This document shows, one piece after another, positions 7,079 to 18,112 of a stretch of DNA of 19,229 nucleotides. Below the pieces are notes generated by a model. That model did not search any database and was not told the DNA's origin. It saw nothing but the letters and a program-made list of their open reading frames with translations. This DNA comes from Lachnospiraceae bacterium. GTDB lineage: Bacteria > Bacillota_A > Clostridia > Lachnospirales > Lachnospiraceae. Position 1 is the first letter of the stretch. Each line of letters begins with the position of its first letter. Location: NCBI GenBank assembly GCA_016291475.1, contig JAEEXJ010000066.1, positions 1 through 19,229 on the forward strand. The letters are read 5' to 3'. The translations under genes and the position numbers were made by a program.

Positions 7079-10000
7079 TCATTCTGCGTCGTTATTCTCA
7101 GCAACCTCTGCCTCAGCCTGAGCGCTTTCGAATACTTCTTCGGCTTTCTGAGCTTCATTGACGGAGTTCTTGTTGTTAAGATCGGTCGAAAGAGAAATGG
7201 TTCTGTATCTCTTAAGTCCTGTACCTGCAGGAATGAGCTTACCGATGATGACGTTCTCCTTAAGTCCGATAAGGGGATCGGTCTTTCCTTTGATGGCTGC
7301 ATCGGTGAGAACCTTGGTGGTCTCCTGGAATGATGCTGCAGACATGAAGGAATCGGTTGCAAGTGCTGCCTTGGTAATACCGAGGATGATGGGAGTTGAC
7401 TCTATGAGCTTCTTACCCTCAGCTGCAAGCTGTTCGTTGATCTCATCGAGGTCAAGCTTGTCGATCTGAGTTCCGGCAAGGAGCTGGGTGTCACCGGGAT
7501 CATCGATGCGGACCTTGCGGAGCATCTGACGAACGAGGACTTCGATATGCTTATCGGCAATATCAACACCCTGCAGACGGTAAACTCTCTGTACCTCTTT
7601 GAGGAGGTAATCCTGTACGGATCTGATTCCCTTGATCTTAAGAAGATCGTGGGGATCGATACTACCTTCGGTAAGATAATCACCGGCCTCAACGTGCTGG
7701 CCTTCCTCTACCTTAAGGCTTGAACCGAACTTGGCAAGATAATCTCTCTTCTCGCCGGTCTCGGTATTTTCAACATAGATCTTTCTGGATCTCTTGATAT
7801 CTTCGATCTTGGTGATAACACCGTCGATCTCAGAGATGATCGCAAGTCCCTTGGGCTTTCTTGCTTCGAAGAGCTCTTCGACTCTGGGAAGACCCTGTGT
7901 AATATCGCTTCCTGCGACACCACCGGTGTGGAATGTTCTCATGGTAAGCTGTGTACCGGGCTCACCGATGGACTGTGCTGCGATGATACCTACAGCCTCA
8001 CCGATCTGAACCTTCTCACCTGTTGCCATGTTAGCACCGTAGCACTTAGCACAGATACCGTTCTTGCAACGGCAGGTAAGGATGGTACGGATCCTGACCT
8101 TATCGATGGGCTTTCCGTCTCCGCCTACGCCGCTCTCCATGATGCGCTCTGCTCTTGCGGGAGTGATCATGTGATTTGCCTTAACAATGATGTTGCCATC
8201 CTTGTCCTTGATATCAACGCAGGTGGTACGTCCTACGAGTCTGTCCTTAAGCTTCTCGATGGTTTCTTTACCGTCCATGAAAGCCTTAACGCTCATGCCG
8301 GGGATCTCATCTCTGCCAACGGAGCAGTCCTCTTCCTGAATAACAAGCTGCTGTGATACGTCAACCATTCGTCTGGTGAGGTATCCGGAGTCAGCGGTAC
8401 GAAGTGCGGTATCGGAGAGACCTTTACGAGCACCGTGTGCTGACATGAAGTATTCCAGAACGTCAAGTCCTTCACGGAAGTTTGACTTAATGGGAAGCTC
8501 GATGGTGTGTCCTGATGTATCCGCCATGAGTCCACGCATTCCGGCAAGCTGCTTGATCTGCTGATTGGAACCACGGGCTCCGGAGTCAGCCATCATGAAG
8601 ATGTTGTTGTATTTGTCGAGTCCGTCGAGAAGTGCCTTGGTAAGTTCCTTATCGGTCTTGTTCCAGACTTCGATAACGGATCTGTATCTCTCGGGCTCGG
8701 TGATAAGTCCGCGATGATAGTTAAGTGCGAGCTTGTCAACGGTCTCCTGAGCCTTTGCAAGAAGTTCCTGCTTCTGAGCAGGTACGGTCATATCCGAAAT
8801 GGATACGGTCATTGCAGCTCTGGTGGAGAACTTATATCCGATAGCCTTAACATCGTCAAGAACCTCAGCGGTCTTAAAGATTCCGTGTGTATTAATGACT
8901 TTCTCGAGGATCTGCTTAAGCTGCTTCTTTCCTACGAGGAAATCAATCTCGGGCTTGAGGAAATCTTCGGGATTGGTTCTGTCAACGTATCCGAGATCCT
9001 GAGGAAGGATCTCATTGAAGTAAAGTCTTCCGAGAGTGGTATCTACCATTCCGGTAACTTCTTCTCCCTTAGAGTTCTTCTTGGTTACTCTTACATGGAT
9101 CTTGGTATGAAGAGTAATGATTCCGTTCTCATATGCAAGGATAGCTTCGTTCATATCCTTGTATGAATTGCCTTCACCCTTCTCGCCGGGTCTTTCCTGA
9201 GTCAGGTAATAGATACCAAGTACCATATCCTGTGAAGGAACGGCTACGGGGCCTCCGTCCGAAGGCTTAAGAAGGTTGTTGGGAGAGAGCAGTAAGAATC
9301 TGCACTCTGCCTGAGCCTCTGCGGAGAGAGGAAGGTGTACTGCCATCTGGTCTCCGTCGAAGTCTGCGTTGAACGCGGTACATACGAGGGGATGAAGCTT
9401 AATAGCCTTACCTTCTACGAGAATGGGCTCAAATGCCTGAATTCCGAGTCTGTGAAGGGTAGGAGCACGGTTGAGCATAACGGGATGCTCTCTGATGACG
9501 TCCTCGAGGACGTCCCATACCTTGTCGTCCCAACGCTCGACAAGCTTCTTGGCATTCTTGATATTCTGGCTTATGCCACGTCCTACAAGCTCTTTCATAA
9601 CGAAGGGCTTGAAGAGCTCAAGTGCCATCTCCTTGGGAAGACCGCACTGATAGATCTTGAGTTCGGGTCCTACGACGATAACGGAACGTCCGGAATAGTC
9701 AACACGCTTTCCGAGAAGGTTCTGACGGAAACGTCCTGCCTTACCCTTGAGCATATCGGAAAGAGACTTAAGGGGTCTGTTTCCGGGGCCGGTTACGGGG
9801 CGCCCTCTTCTGCCGTTATCGATAAGGGCATCAACTGCCTCCTGGAGCATTCTCTTCTCGTTTCTGACAATGATGTCAGGTGCGCCGAGCTCGATGAGTC
9901 TCTTGAGACGGTTGTTCCTGTTGATGATACGACGATACAGATCGTTGAGATCTGAGGTAGCAAATCTGCCGCCGTCGAGCTGTACCATTGCACGAAGCTC

Positions 10001-10729
10001 GGGGGGGATTACGGGAAGTGCATCCATGATCATCCACTCGGGCTTGTTGCCTGACTCACAGAAAGCTTCGACAACTTCGAGTCTCTTGATGATATGAGCA
10101 CGCTTCTGTCCGCTGGACTCAGCAAGGTCTGCTCTTAAGGTACTTCTCTCCTCGTCGAGATTAACCTCGGCAAGAAGCTCTTTAACTGCCTCTGCACCCA
10201 TTCCGACGCGGAAGTTCTGACCGAACTCCTCTCTTGCGTCCTGATACTCCTTCTCGGAAAGAAGCTGCTTCTTCTCGAGAGAAGTCTCACCGGGATCGAG
10301 GACTATGTATGATGCAAAATAGATAACTTTCTCAAGCTGTCTGGGTGACATATCAAGGATAAGTCCCATACGGCTGGGAATACCCTTGAAGTACCAGATA
10401 TGTGATACGGGAGCTGCAAGTTCGATATGACCCATGCGCTCACGTCTGACGCTTGACTTTGTAACTTCGACTCCGCACTTATCGCAGACGATACCCTTGA
10501 AACGGATCTTCTTATACTTGCCGCAGTGGCACTCCCAGTCCTTGCTGGGTCCGAAGATTCTTTCGCAGAAGAGACCGTCTCTTTCGGGCTTGAGTGTTCT
10601 GTAGTTGATGGTCTCGGGCTTGGTAACCTCGCCGTGTGACCACTCCCTGATCTTCTCAGGGGAAGCAAGTCCGATCTTGATGGAATCAAATGTTACAGGC
10701 TGATATGACTCATTTATTGATTCAGGCAT
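7079..10729 (-). CDS. rpoC: DNA-directed RNA polymerase beta' subunit
   Basis: The beta' subunit holds the catalytic magnesium and the clamp. The 1216-residue protein begins [16 protein letters not shown]. First zinc site: Cys 67, 69, 82 and 85. Catalytic motif NADFDGDQ at 454-461, with Asp 456, 458 and 460 binding magnesium. The bridge helix and trigger loop region ([14 protein letters not shown]) and the second zinc site (a cysteine in TTCVD, then [11 protein letters not shown]) are intact. The C-terminus is a short acidic tail. It lacks the long inserts of the E. coli protein, as usual in Firmicutes. The ATG at 10729 follows AAAGGAG. It is 58 bases behind rpoB with no terminator between, so the two are one operon. 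Confidence 0.99.
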   Translation of the reverse strand: MPESINESYQPVTFDSIKIGLASPEKIREWSHGEVTKPETINYRTLKPERDGLFCERIFGPSKDWECHCGKYKKIRFKGIVCDKCGVEVTKSSVRRERMGHIELAAPVSHIWYFKGIPSRMGLILDMSPRQLEKVIYFASYIVLDPGETSLEKKQLLSEKEYQDAREEFGQNFRVGMGAEAVKELLAEVNLDEERSTLRADLAESSGQKRAHIIKRLEVVEAFCESGNKPEWMIMDALPVIPPELRAMVQLDGGRFATSDLNDLYRRIINRNNRLKRLIELGAPDIIVRNEKRMLQEAVDALIDNGRRGRPVTGPGNRPLKSLSDMLKGKAGRFRQNLLGKRVDYSGRSVIVVGPELKIYQCGLPKEMALELFKPFVMKELVGRGISQNIKNAKKLVERWDDKVWDVLEDVIREHPVMLNRAPTLHRLGIQAFEPILVEGKAIKLHPLVCTAFNADFDGDQMAVHLPLSAEAQAECRFLLLSPNNLLKPSDGGPVAVPSQDMVLGIYYLTQERPGEKGEGNSYKDMNEAILAYENGIITLHTKIHVRVTKKNSKGEEVTGMVDTTLGRLYFNEILPQDLGYVDRTNPEDFLKPEIDFLVGKKQLKQILEKVINTHGIFKTAEVLDDVKAIGYKFSTRAAMTVSISDMTVPAQKQELLAKAQETVDKLALNYHRGLITEPERYRSVIEVWNKTDKELTKALLDGLDKYNNIFMMADSGARGSNQQIKQLAGMRGLMADTSGHTIELPIKSNFREGLDVLEYFMSAHGARKGLSDTALRTADSGYLTRRMVDVSQQLVIQEEDCSVGRDEIPGMSVKAFMDGKETIEKLKDRLVGRTTCVDIKDKDGNIIVKANHMITPARAERIMESGVGGDGKPIDKVRIRTILTCRCKNGICAKCYGANMATGEKVQIGEAVGIIAAQSIGEPGTQLTMRTFHTGGVAGSDITQGLPRVEELFEARKPKGLAIISEIDGVITKIEDIKRSRKIYVENTETGEKRDYLAKFGSSLKVEEGQHVEAGDYLTEGSIDPHDLLKIKGIRSVQDYLLKEVQRVYRLQGVDIADKHIEVLVRQMLRKVRIDDPGDTQLLAGTQIDKLDLDEINEQLAAEGKKLIESTPIILGITKAALATDSFMSAASFQETTKVLTDAAIKGKTDPLIGLKENVIIGKLIPAGTGLKRYRTISLSTDLNNKNSVNEAQKAEEVFESAQAEAEVAENNDAE

Positions 10730-10787
10730 CTGATGATACTCCTTTTTTAAGCATTGACAGATTTACGGTAACAGCCGTTTAAACGGA

Positions 10788-13700
10788 TCAGATCTCATCG
10801 TCCGAAAAATCATCTTCGTCAAATGAATCGTCTAAGTCATCCACGGTTTCGAGCTCTTCATTCTCGTTGAATTCCTGTGTCTGATATCCGTTAGCGGCAA
10901 ACTTATCGCCTTCCCTGTCGGAAGTCGAAGTTCTGTCGCCTTCCATTACCGAGCGATAATCGGTCTCGCCGTAGTCAACGTTCTCTTTGAGTTCAACCTC
11001 GCTTCCGTTCTCATCAAGTACCTTCATGTCGAGTCCGAGTGACTGGAGCTCCTTGAGAAGGACTTTGAATGATTCGGGAATACCTGCAGCAGGTACGTTC
11101 TGGCCCTTGATGATCGCTTCGTAGGTCTTAACACGTCCGAGAATATCATCGGACTTGACTGTCAGGATCTCCTGGAGAGTATAGGATGCACCATATGCCT
11201 CCAGAGCCCAAACTTCCATTTCTCCGAAACGCTGTCCGCCGAACTGTGCCTTACCGCCGAGAGGCTGCTGTGTAACAAGGCTGTACGGGCCGGTTGAACG
11301 AGCGTGGATCTTATCATCAACCAGATGGTGAAGTTTCAGGTAGTGCATGTGTCCGATGGTAACGGGGCCGTCGAAATACTCACCTGTACGTCCGTCACGG
11401 AGACGAACCTTACCGTCTGCATTGATGGGAACTCCTTCCCAAAGCTTACGGTGATCTCTGTGCTCGGAGAGGTATTCGTAAACGCCCTTGTCGAGATCGG
11501 CCTTGTGAAGTGATGAGAAATCACCCTTTCCGTTCTCTACCCAGGTCTCGTACTTCTTACCGTACTTATCGGGATCTTCGCTCTTCTTCTCCCAATCCTT
11601 GACTTCCTTCTCATCGAAAGGAAGATTTACGTAATCGTTGGCAAGCCCCAGAGTAGCGGTGATATCGGCCTCGGTAGCTCCGTCAAAGATAGGAGTTGCT
11701 ACGTTGAATCCGAGCGCCTTGGCTGCAAGGGACAGATGAATCTCAAGGACCTGTCCGATGTTCATACGGGAAGGAACGCCCAGAGGATTGAGTACGATAT
11801 CAAGAGGTCTTCCGTTGGGAAGGAAAGGCATATCCTCTACGGGAAGAACGCGGGAAACGACACCCTTGTTTCCGTGACGACCTGCCATCTTATCACCGAC
11901 GGAGATCTTTCTCTTCTGTGCAATATAAACTCTAACCGACATATTTACTCCGGGTGAAAGCTCATCGCTGTTCTCCTTGGTAAATACCTTGGTATCAATA
12001 ACCGTTCCGTATTCTCCGTGAGGAACCTTAAGGGAAGTATCTCTTACTTCTCTTGCCTTCTCGCCGAAGATCGCACGAAGCAATCTTTCCTCTGCGGTAA
12101 GTTCGGTTTCTCCCTTGGGAGTAACACGTCCTACAAGAATGTCACCGGCTCTGACCTGAGCACCGATACGGATGATTCCGCGCTCGTCGAGATCCTTGAG
12201 AGCTTCCTCACCTACACCGTGAACATCACGGGTGATCTCTTCGGGTCCGAGCTTGGTGTCACGTGCTTCTGCTTCATACTCCTCGATATGGATGGAGGTA
12301 TAAACATCTTCACGAACAAGACGCTCTGAGATAAGTACAGCGTCCTCGTAGTTATAACCTTCCCAGGTCATGAATCCGATGAGAGGATTCTTGCCGAGTC
12401 CGAGTTCACCGTGATAAGTGGAAGGACCGTCGGCGATAACCTCGCCCTTGAAGATCTTCTCACCCTTCTCAACGATAGGTCTCTGGTTGTAGCAGTTGCC
12501 CTGGTTGGAACGTGCAAACTTGCTTACTTTATATTCAACATCGGTTCCGTCATCATTCTTAACTTTGATGATGGTGGAATCAACGTATGTAACGGTTCCG
12601 TTCTCTTTAGCGACTACGCAGACACCTGAGTCTACTGCGGTCTTAACTTCCATACCGGTTCCTACTGCGGGAGCATCGGTGGTCATGAGAGGAACTGCCT
12701 GTCTCTGCATGTTCGATCCCATCAGTGCACGGTTAGCGTCGTCATTCTGAAGGAAAGGAATGAGTGCGGTAGCAACGGAGAAGACCATCTTAGGCGAAAC
12801 GTCCATGTAGTCGAAACGTGCCTTGGGATATTCCTGGGTCTCATCTCTGTGACGGCCGGAAACGTACTTCTTTACGAAGTGGCCTTCCTCATCAAGCTGC
12901 TCGTTAGCCTGAGCAACATAGTAGTTGTCCTCTTCGTCAGCAGTCATGTAAACAACGGTATCGGTAACTCTGGGGTTCTCGGGATCGCTCTTGTCGACCT
13001 TTCTGTAAGGAGCCTCAACGAATCCGTATTCGTTGATACGTGCATAGCTTGCAAGGGAGTTGATGAGTCCGATGTTGGGACCTTCGGGGGTCTCAATGGG
13101 ACACATTCTTCCGTAGTGCGAATAATGAACGTCTCGAACTTCGAATCCTGCACGATCTCTGGAAAGACCGCCGGGTCCGAGTGCGGAAAGACGTCTCTTG
13201 TGAGTAAGCTCACCGAGAGGGTTATTCTGGTCCATGAACTGAGACAGCTGTGAAGATCCGAAGAACTCCTTAACTGCTGCGGTTACGGGCTTGATATTGA
13301 TAAGGCTCTGAGGAGTTACGTCCTCAGCGTCATGTGTGCTCATTCTCTCTCTTACCACACGCTCGAGTCTGGAAAGACCGATACGGTACTGGTTCTGGAG
13401 AAGTTCACCTACGGCTCTGATACGACGGTTTCCGAGATGGTCGATATCATCATCGTGTCCGATGCCGTACTCAAGGTGCATGTTGTAGTTGATGGATGCA
13501 AAGATATCATCCTTGGTGATGTGCTTGGGAACAAGTCTCTGGACATTTCCTCTGATGGCACGAGAAAGCTCCTCGGGATCATCTCCGTAAGTATCGAGGA
13601 TCTCTCTGAGCACGGGATAATAAACTCTCTCCTTGATTCCGAAATCCTTGGGATCGCAATCAACAAAGTGAGACAGGTCAACCATCATGTTGGAGAGAAC

Positions 13701-14741
13701 TCTCTCGTTCTTCTCCTCGGTCTGAATCACAACATACTCAACAGCGGAATCCTGAATGGTATCCGCAAGTTCTGCGGTTACGGTGGTTCCTGCCGCAGCG
13801 ATGACTTCACCGGTAAGAGGATCGATTACATCCTCTGCAAGGATGTGATCTCTGATACGGTTCTTGAGAGCCATCTTCTTGTTGAACTTGTAACGGCCTA
13901 CTCTTGCAAGGTCGTATCTCTTGGGCTCGAAGAAAAGTCTTCTCAGATCGTTCTCGGCGTTCTCTTTATTAATGATGTCGCCGGGGCTGATCTTCTTATA
14001 CAACTCATGAAGTCCGCCTTCATAGCTTCCCTCGGGGTTCTCGGGAGTGATGGATGCGTCCTTCTTAAAGGTCTCTTCAAGTTTGATCTCTTCGCCGAAT
14101 TTCTCGATGATCTCGGTGTTGGTTCCGAGTCCGAGAGCACGCAAAAGAATGGTCACAGGAACCTTACGGGTCCTGTCGACACGAACATAGAATACATCAT
14201 TGGCATCGGTCTCATACTCAAGCCATGCACCACGGTTGGGGATAACCTGGCATGAGAAGAGTTCCTTACCTACTTTATCATTTGAAATCCCGTAATACAT
14301 TCCGGGAGAACGTACAAGCTGAGAAACGATGACACGCTCCGCACCGTTTATAACAAACGTGCCGGTATCAGTCATAATGGGAAGATCTCCCATGAATATC
14401 TCATACTCCTGAATGTTCTTGTCTTCATTACTGTGAAGACGTACGGTCACGAACAAAGGAGCCGAATAAGTCGTATCCCTCTCCTTGCACTCTTCTATTG
14501 TATACTTTGCTTCTTTGGTCTTGAGTTCATGTCTGACAAACTCAAGGCTGAGTGCACCCGAGAAGTCCTCGATGGGAGATATATCATCGAAAGCTTCCTT
14601 GAGGCCTTCCTCAAGAAACCATTTATAGGAGTTCGTCTGAACTTCTATAAGATTGGGCATTTCAAGTACCTCGCCACGTCTCGCGTAGCTCATACGCATG
14701 GCTTTGGCACTCTGCTCCGGGCGGATCCTGTTCTTACTCAT
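10788..14741 (-). CDS. rpoB: DNA-directed RNA polymerase beta subunit
   Basis: The beta subunit forms the rifampicin pocket and part of the active centre. With the ATG at 14741 the protein has 1317 residues and starts [20 protein letters not shown], as relatives do. An in-frame TTG 23 codons earlier is rejected: it lacks a ribosome binding site and lies inside a leader hairpin, while GGGGTG stands about 8 bases before the ATG. The rifampicin region (about 493-521) is wild type: D504, H514 and S519 match E. coli D516, H526 and S531. Lobe, flap ([11 protein letters not shown]) and C-terminal clamp parts are complete. The last 20 or so residues are an acidic tail ([14 protein letters not shown]). 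Its own promoter lies upstream, because an ABC cassette separates it from rplL. Confidence 0.99.
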   Translation of the reverse strand: MSKNRIRPEQSAKAMRMSYARRGEVLEMPNLIEVQTNSYKWFLEEGLKEAFDDISPIEDFSGALSLEFVRHELKTKEAKYTIEECKERDTTYSAPLFVTVRLHSNEDKNIQEYEIFMGDLPIMTDTGTFVINGAERVIVSQLVRSPGMYYGISNDKVGKELFSCQVIPNRGAWLEYETDANDVFYVRVDRTRKVPVTILLRALGLGTNTEIIEKFGEEIKLEETFKKDASITPENPEGSYEGGLHELYKKISPGDIINKENAENDLRRLFFEPKRYDLARVGRYKFNKKMALKNRIRDHILAEDVIDPLTGEVIAAAGTTVTAELADTIQDSAVEYVVIQTEEKNERVLSNMMVDLSHFVDCDPKDFGIKERVYYPVLREILDTYGDDPEELSRAIRGNVQRLVPKHITKDDIFASINYNMHLEYGIGHDDDIDHLGNRRIRAVGELLQNQYRIGLSRLERVVRERMSTHDAEDVTPQSLINIKPVTAAVKEFFGSSQLSQFMDQNNPLGELTHKRRLSALGPGGLSRDRAGFEVRDVHYSHYGRMCPIETPEGPNIGLINSLASYARINEYGFVEAPYRKVDKSDPENPRVTDTVVYMTADEEDNYYVAQANEQLDEEGHFVKKYVSGRHRDETQEYPKARFDYMDVSPKMVFSVATALIPFLQNDDANRALMGSNMQRQAVPLMTTDAPAVGTGMEVKTAVDSGVCVVAKENGTVTYVDSTIIKVKNDDGTDVEYKVSKFARSNQGNCYNQRPIVEKGEKIFKGEVIADGPSTYHGELGLGKNPLIGFMTWEGYNYEDAVLISERLVREDVYTSIHIEEYEAEARDTKLGPEEITRDVHGVGEEALKDLDERGIIRIGAQVRAGDILVGRVTPKGETELTAEERLLRAIFGEKAREVRDTSLKVPHGEYGTVIDTKVFTKENSDELSPGVNMSVRVYIAQKRKISVGDKMAGRHGNKGVVSRVLPVEDMPFLPNGRPLDIVLNPLGVPSRMNIGQVLEIHLSLAAKALGFNVATPIFDGATEADITATLGLANDYVNLPFDEKEVKDWEKKSEDPDKYGKKYETWVENGKGDFSSLHKADLDKGVYEYLSEHRDHRKLWEGVPINADGKVRLRDGRTGEYFDGPVTIGHMHYLKLHHLVDDKIHARSTGPYSLVTQQPLGGKAQFGGQRFGEMEVWALEAYGASYTLQEILTVKSDDILGRVKTYEAIIKGQNVPAAGIPESFKVLLKELQSLGLDMKVLDENGSEVELKENVDYGETDYRSVMEGDRTSTSDREGDKFAANGYQTQEFNENEELETVDDLDDSFDEDDFSDDEI

Positions 14742-14789
14742 TGACACTTTCACCCCGTTCTTTCTGTTGACTTTTTCCGGTTTATGCGC

Positions 14790-14820
14790 AGCCCTTTTTT
14801 TGCCGTGCAAAAAAAGAGCT
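14790..14820 (-). promoter_or_regulatory. Long hairpin in the rpoB leader
   Basis: Arms of 14 bases (14790-14803 and 14807-14820) pair fully on the minus strand with one G-U, around a 3-base loop. The centre is seven A-T pairs capped by GC. It begins about 17 bases after the predicted transcript start and ends 48 bases before the rpoB start codon. There is no T-run behind it. It could be an mRNA-stabilising or processing structure, or a regulatory one. Confidence 0.6.
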
Positions 14821-14843
14821 CGTCGCAGAAACGTGCATCATCC

Positions 14844-14872
14844 ATAGTATCATTATGAATTCAAGCGGTCAA
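14844..14872 (-). promoter_or_regulatory. Promoter of rpoBC
   Basis: On the minus strand TTGACC (14867-14872), 17 bases, then TACTAT (14844-14849) preceded by TG (TGATACTAT, extended -10). Start near 14837, giving a leader of about 95 bases. A promoter directly in front of rpoB is needed here, since rplL ends in a terminator more than 4 kb upstream. Confidence 0.75.
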
Positions 14873-14893
14873 GTGGATTTTTAAAAGATTTTC

Positions 14894-14923
14894 CAAAAAT
14901 TTTGAGGCCCCCTTTCGGGGGCC
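14894..14923 (-). terminator. GC-rich terminator of the ABC cassette
   Basis: GGCCCCC (906-912 of the 14 kb block, i.e. 14906-14912) pairs with GGGGGCC (14917-14923) around a GAAA tetraloop on the minus strand. It is followed by TCAAAATTTTT, so the T-run starts some bases late. It stands 17 bases after the permease stop codon. Probable but not canonical terminator, insulating rpoBC from the cassette. Confidence 0.7.
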
Positions 14924-14939
14924 ATAAGAAAACACGTTA

Positions 14940-16304
14940 TTACTCCGCTCTGATGGCAGCAAGAGGCGAGAGCTTCATAGCCCTCAGCGAAGGAAGGAAT
15001 CCCGCAAGCATTGCGATAAGAGCGGCAAATACGATGGCCACAAGCGCGAGCCATGGCGGAATTACCGAAAGATTGACGCCATCCTCATACATCATAGATC
15101 CGAGACCCAATACGTTATTCATCACATAAGATATACCGTACGACAACGCGATACCTATACCGCCTCCGATAAATCCGATATATCCCGCTTCTACAAGAAA
15201 CAGGAACTGTATATCCCTGATACGGCATCCGATAACCTTCATGATACCGATCTCCTTGGTTCTCTCATAGATAGACATCATCATCGTATTCGTAATTCCG
15301 ATGGCAGCTACGAACAAAGAGATTCCTCCGATACCTCCGAGTACCGCCTGGATAATGTTCATGATCTGCATGTCGGACTGAATCCACTCCGCATTGGAAT
15401 ATGCATTATATCCCATATCGGATATGATCTGCTGGATCTGCGTTACATTGTCCATTTCATCGACATTAACGGTAACAGTCGAATAAAACAGCTGTTTATA
15501 AGGCTTTCCGTTTTTTCTGGTGGGCTGTCCGGGAATGACTCTTCCCTTAAACTCTCTCTGAAGAACTTCCTTCAACGCATCTATGTCACAGTAAATACTA
15601 TACGAATCCGCATTCCACTCACCGGGTTCACCGGCAAATATCCCGGCCGTTTCGACTATATACTTCTTAGGAGCTGCCACAGGTGCAGAATCCCCCGAAG
15701 GATATTTGGCAGCGTAATACTTCTCGGTATCGAAAATTACAAAAACCTGATCATTCATCAAGTCCATATTGGGAAGTTCTCCCGAATCCCAATATTCATA
15801 CGTGTTTGTCCTGGTGTTCATGAAATCGGCAGGAATCATATTTCCGTATAAAAGCTGAAGTTCTCCCCCTTCTACGGGAATGCTTCCCCGTCCGAGAGAT
15901 TCGGCTTTTTCCTCCAGAACACTGCGGCTCACGCCCTGAATCGTAAAGTTTCCTTCGTAAATACCGCACTTGATGATGACCTGAGCCTGAAGACATGGAT
16001 CAACACCTGTTACATGTTCCATGGCTCCAAATTCCTCAACCTTTGCATCCGTAAGGAGTGTTTCTTCGGGATCTTTATCCTTGGCAGAATCATCATATCT
16101 TCCGGGACTTGATACTTCAACGCTCTTAAGTCCGCCGTACGATTCAAGTTCTGACATAAGAGCCGATTTCATGCCGATACCGAGGGAAAGCATGACAACT
16201 ATGGAAGTTGTTCCTATAACAACTCCCATGATCGTCAGAATGGTACGAACTTTTCTTTTAAACAGACTCTCCAGACTCATCCGGAGAAGATCGATAATAC
16301 TCAT
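14940..16304 (-). CDS. MacB/FtsX-type ABC transporter permease
   Basis: A 454-residue permease. Residues 1-18 are basic and amphipathic, followed by membrane helix 1 (about 20-42, ILTIMGVVIGTTSIVVML). A large extracytoplasmic MacB-type domain follows (about 46-325). Three C-terminal membrane helices form the FtsX domain, with the typical ERTKEIGIMKVIGC linker after the first of them and an ending SPLAAIRAE. MacB-type transporters work as dimers and act by mechanotransmission on extracellular substrates (peptides, lipoproteins, antibiotics) rather than by classical transport. The ATG at 16304 is 20 bases behind the Ig-like protein gene; its ribosome binding site is weak (AAAAGG, 11 bases away), so translation may be coupled. 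Third gene of the cassette; substrate unknown. Confidence 0.93.
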   Translation of the reverse strand: MSIIDLLRMSLESLFKRKVRTILTIMGVVIGTTSIVVMLSLGIGMKSALMSELESYGGLKSVEVSSPGRYDDSAKDKDPEETLLTDAKVEEFGAMEHVTGVDPCLQAQVIIKCGIYEGNFTIQGVSRSVLEEKAESLGRGSIPVEGGELQLLYGNMIPADFMNTRTNTYEYWDSGELPNMDLMNDQVFVIFDTEKYYAAKYPSGDSAPVAAPKKYIVETAGIFAGEPGEWNADSYSIYCDIDALKEVLQREFKGRVIPGQPTRKNGKPYKQLFYSTVTVNVDEMDNVTQIQQIISDMGYNAYSNAEWIQSDMQIMNIIQAVLGGIGGISLFVAAIGITNTMMMSIYERTKEIGIMKVIGCRIRDIQFLFLVEAGYIGFIGGGIGIALSYGISYVMNNVLGLGSMMYEDGVNLSVIPPWLALVAIVFAALIAMLAGFLPSLRAMKLSPLAAIRAE

Positions 16305-16324
16305 CTATTCTTCAGCCTTTTATA

Positions 16325-18112
16325 TCACTCAAAATCATCGTCATCGAATGAATCAAGCATCTTCTTTGCTTTGCGTTTCTTTACTATAAGTCTCCAAGCC
16401 ACGATTCCTACGATTGCAAGGATCACTATGGTGATCACAATGGGCTTCCAATGGACTCCGCCCTGTTCCTCTTCATACATGCCGTCTTCACCGTAAAAAC
16501 CGTCGTCATATCCCCAATCATCTTCAGGAACATATGCTTCCATTACAAACAGTTTTATCTCTTTTTCAATATAAGAAACATTACCTGCTTCATCTTCGTA
16601 AGAAACTCTTGCGATGATGATTCCGTCATCCATGGTGGGAGCGATACCCGTAACCATAGCATCAACATTTCCCGTTGCTCCGGGCTCAAGCTTTCCGAGG
16701 AAAGTGGAACCGCCTTCAACACTGTCAGCTATGAAATCAACCTGAACATTGTAAAGAGTGGTCTTTCCCTTGTTATAAACAGGGAACATGATATTAGACT
16801 GATTTCCGACTTCAATAGATTCGGGAAGGATCTCTACTTCACCGGTATCGATCCTGGCTTCCTGCTTGACGGGAATTGAGATATTTGAAGTCATTGTGTA
16901 CGGATTCTTCTCACTGTCTTCGTATGCCGCATTCAGTGTGATGACATAAGGTTTCTGCATCAGATCGCTTCTGGCGGTCATCTCTATGGAGATATTGGAA
17001 GTAGCTCCGGGAGTTATTGAAGGAACAAACACCGTAGCGGAACCTGATGTGGGAAGGAACGCTTCGTATGTTGTCTCGTTGTTGTTACCTTCTTTTGCCG
17101 CAGCAAGATCAAACTGAATGTTTGAAACTGCGGTTACCATTGAAGTGTTCTGAACAGAGATAGTAAGTTTGAAGGTATCACCCGCATATACAACTTCGGG
17201 ATCGGTCTTAAATCCTGTTACGATGATCCTGGGAGTTGAAACCTTGTCGTCCTTTTCGGCACTTTCACTGAGGCTTCCGGCACCGGGTGCACCGTTGATA
17301 TGGATATAGGTGGTGATGGTAGTCTTCTCCGCAGATCCTCCGCGATAATAAAGAACATCAAAGGTCAGAGGATATGTTCCGGTCTTCGCATCCTTGGAAA
17401 CAAGGAATACCCATGTTGCATTCTGCGCAAGAGTATGTGCTGTGTGAATGTCACTTGATGCCTGAATCTTGGGAATAACAAGAGCATTGGATGCGGTTGT
17501 TATCTCGAAGGGCCACTTATTGATGTCGGTGCTTTCCTGAGGAGTAATGACCACATCGGTAACATCGGATTTTCCGAGGTTGATAAGTGAAAGTGTAAGA
17601 TATGTATACTCTCCGTAATTAGCGGATGTAACTATGGAGTTGTTATTGATGAAAAGGAAGTCCTGAGTGTTTGAATATGAAGTGGGCTTCTGTGCGGCAA
17701 CGGAATCCATCCTGCCTGCAATATCGTTGACGTAATTGATAAGTCTTGCAACGGTCAGCGAATTATTAGCGATGTAAACATTTGCTTCATACCAGGTATC
17801 TTCCAGCTTCTGGGTGATCTCGGGAGCAAGCCCCTGAACACTTGAATTCTTGATATTGTCCTTGTAGGTGATCAGGTAGCTGTAAGCATCCTGTCTGTCT
17901 GCATCGGTGATGATGTCATTACCGCTTGCATGAACGGTTCTGAGATAGGAGGTACCGAATCCCGATCCTCCCGCAATATAACTGCCGGAATCATTACCCG
18001 ATACATCATTTGCCGCTTTGACAGGCATTGCACCCATAAGTGCAAGGATCATTATTGCAGAGATTGTTGCGATTAAACGAATACTTATTGATTTAATATT
18101 GTTGATTTTCAT
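16325..18112 (-). CDS. Secreted, membrane-anchored Ig-like (CARDB/COG1361-type) protein
   Basis: A 595-residue protein with a Sec signal peptide (1-33, cleavage after VKA). An extracellular part of about 520 residues begins with a mostly helical stretch (about 50-130). Three or so beta-sandwich units follow (about 150-260, 290-400 and 415-530) with CARDB/NEW3-like signatures such as VYAGDTFKLTISVQNTS and VGNQSNIMFPVYNKGKTTL. One membrane helix (557-577) and a cytoplasmic tail KKRKAKKMLDSFDDDDFE complete it. The ATG at 18112 is chosen for the AGGAGA site before it; a GTG six codons upstream overlaps that site. The gene overlaps the ATPase gene by 20 bases. It sits where MacA/HlyD-type adaptors sit in other MacB systems, so it is inferred to be the extracellular partner of the permease. 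Substrate unknown. Confidence 0.85.
   Translation of the reverse strand: MKINNIKSISIRLIATISAIMILALMGAMPVKAANDVSGNDSGSYIAGGSGFGTSYLRTVHASGNDIITDADRQDAYSYLITYKDNIKNSSVQGLAPEITQKLEDTWYEANVYIANNSLTVARLINYVNDIAGRMDSVAAQKPTSYSNTQDFLFINNNSIVTSANYGEYTYLTLSLINLGKSDVTDVVITPQESTDINKWPFEITTASNALVIPKIQASSDIHTAHTLAQNATWVFLVSKDAKTGTYPLTFDVLYYRGGSAEKTTITTYIHINGAPGAGSLSESAEKDDKVSTPRIIVTGFKTDPEVVYAGDTFKLTISVQNTSMVTAVSNIQFDLAAAKEGNNNETTYEAFLPTSGSATVFVPSITPGATSNISIEMTARSDLMQKPYVITLNAAYEDSEKNPYTMTSNISIPVKQEARIDTGEVEILPESIEVGNQSNIMFPVYNKGKTTLYNVQVDFIADSVEGGSTFLGKLEPGATGNVDAMVTGIAPTMDDGIIIARVSYEDEAGNVSYIEKEIKLFVMEAYVPEDDWGYDDGFYGEDGMYEEEQGGVHWKPIVITIVILAIVGIVAWRLIVKKRKAKKMLDSFDDDDFE

Noticed and set aside
13332..14255. 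Plus-strand open frame of 307 codons inside rpoB
   Set aside because: Antisense to conserved rpoB sequence. No promoter, ribosome binding site or family likeness; long open antisense frames are common in rpoB and other high-bias genes.
10788..14741. Possible antibiotic-resistance changes in rpoB and rpsL
   Set aside because: The rifampicin region and the streptomycin-related S12 loops match sensitive wild-type sequences at all key positions I could compare.
14742..14810. TTG-started N-terminal extension of RpoB by 23 residues
   Set aside because: No ribosome binding site before the TTG, and the extension runs through the leader hairpin. The ATG at 14741 has GGGGTG before it and matches family starts.
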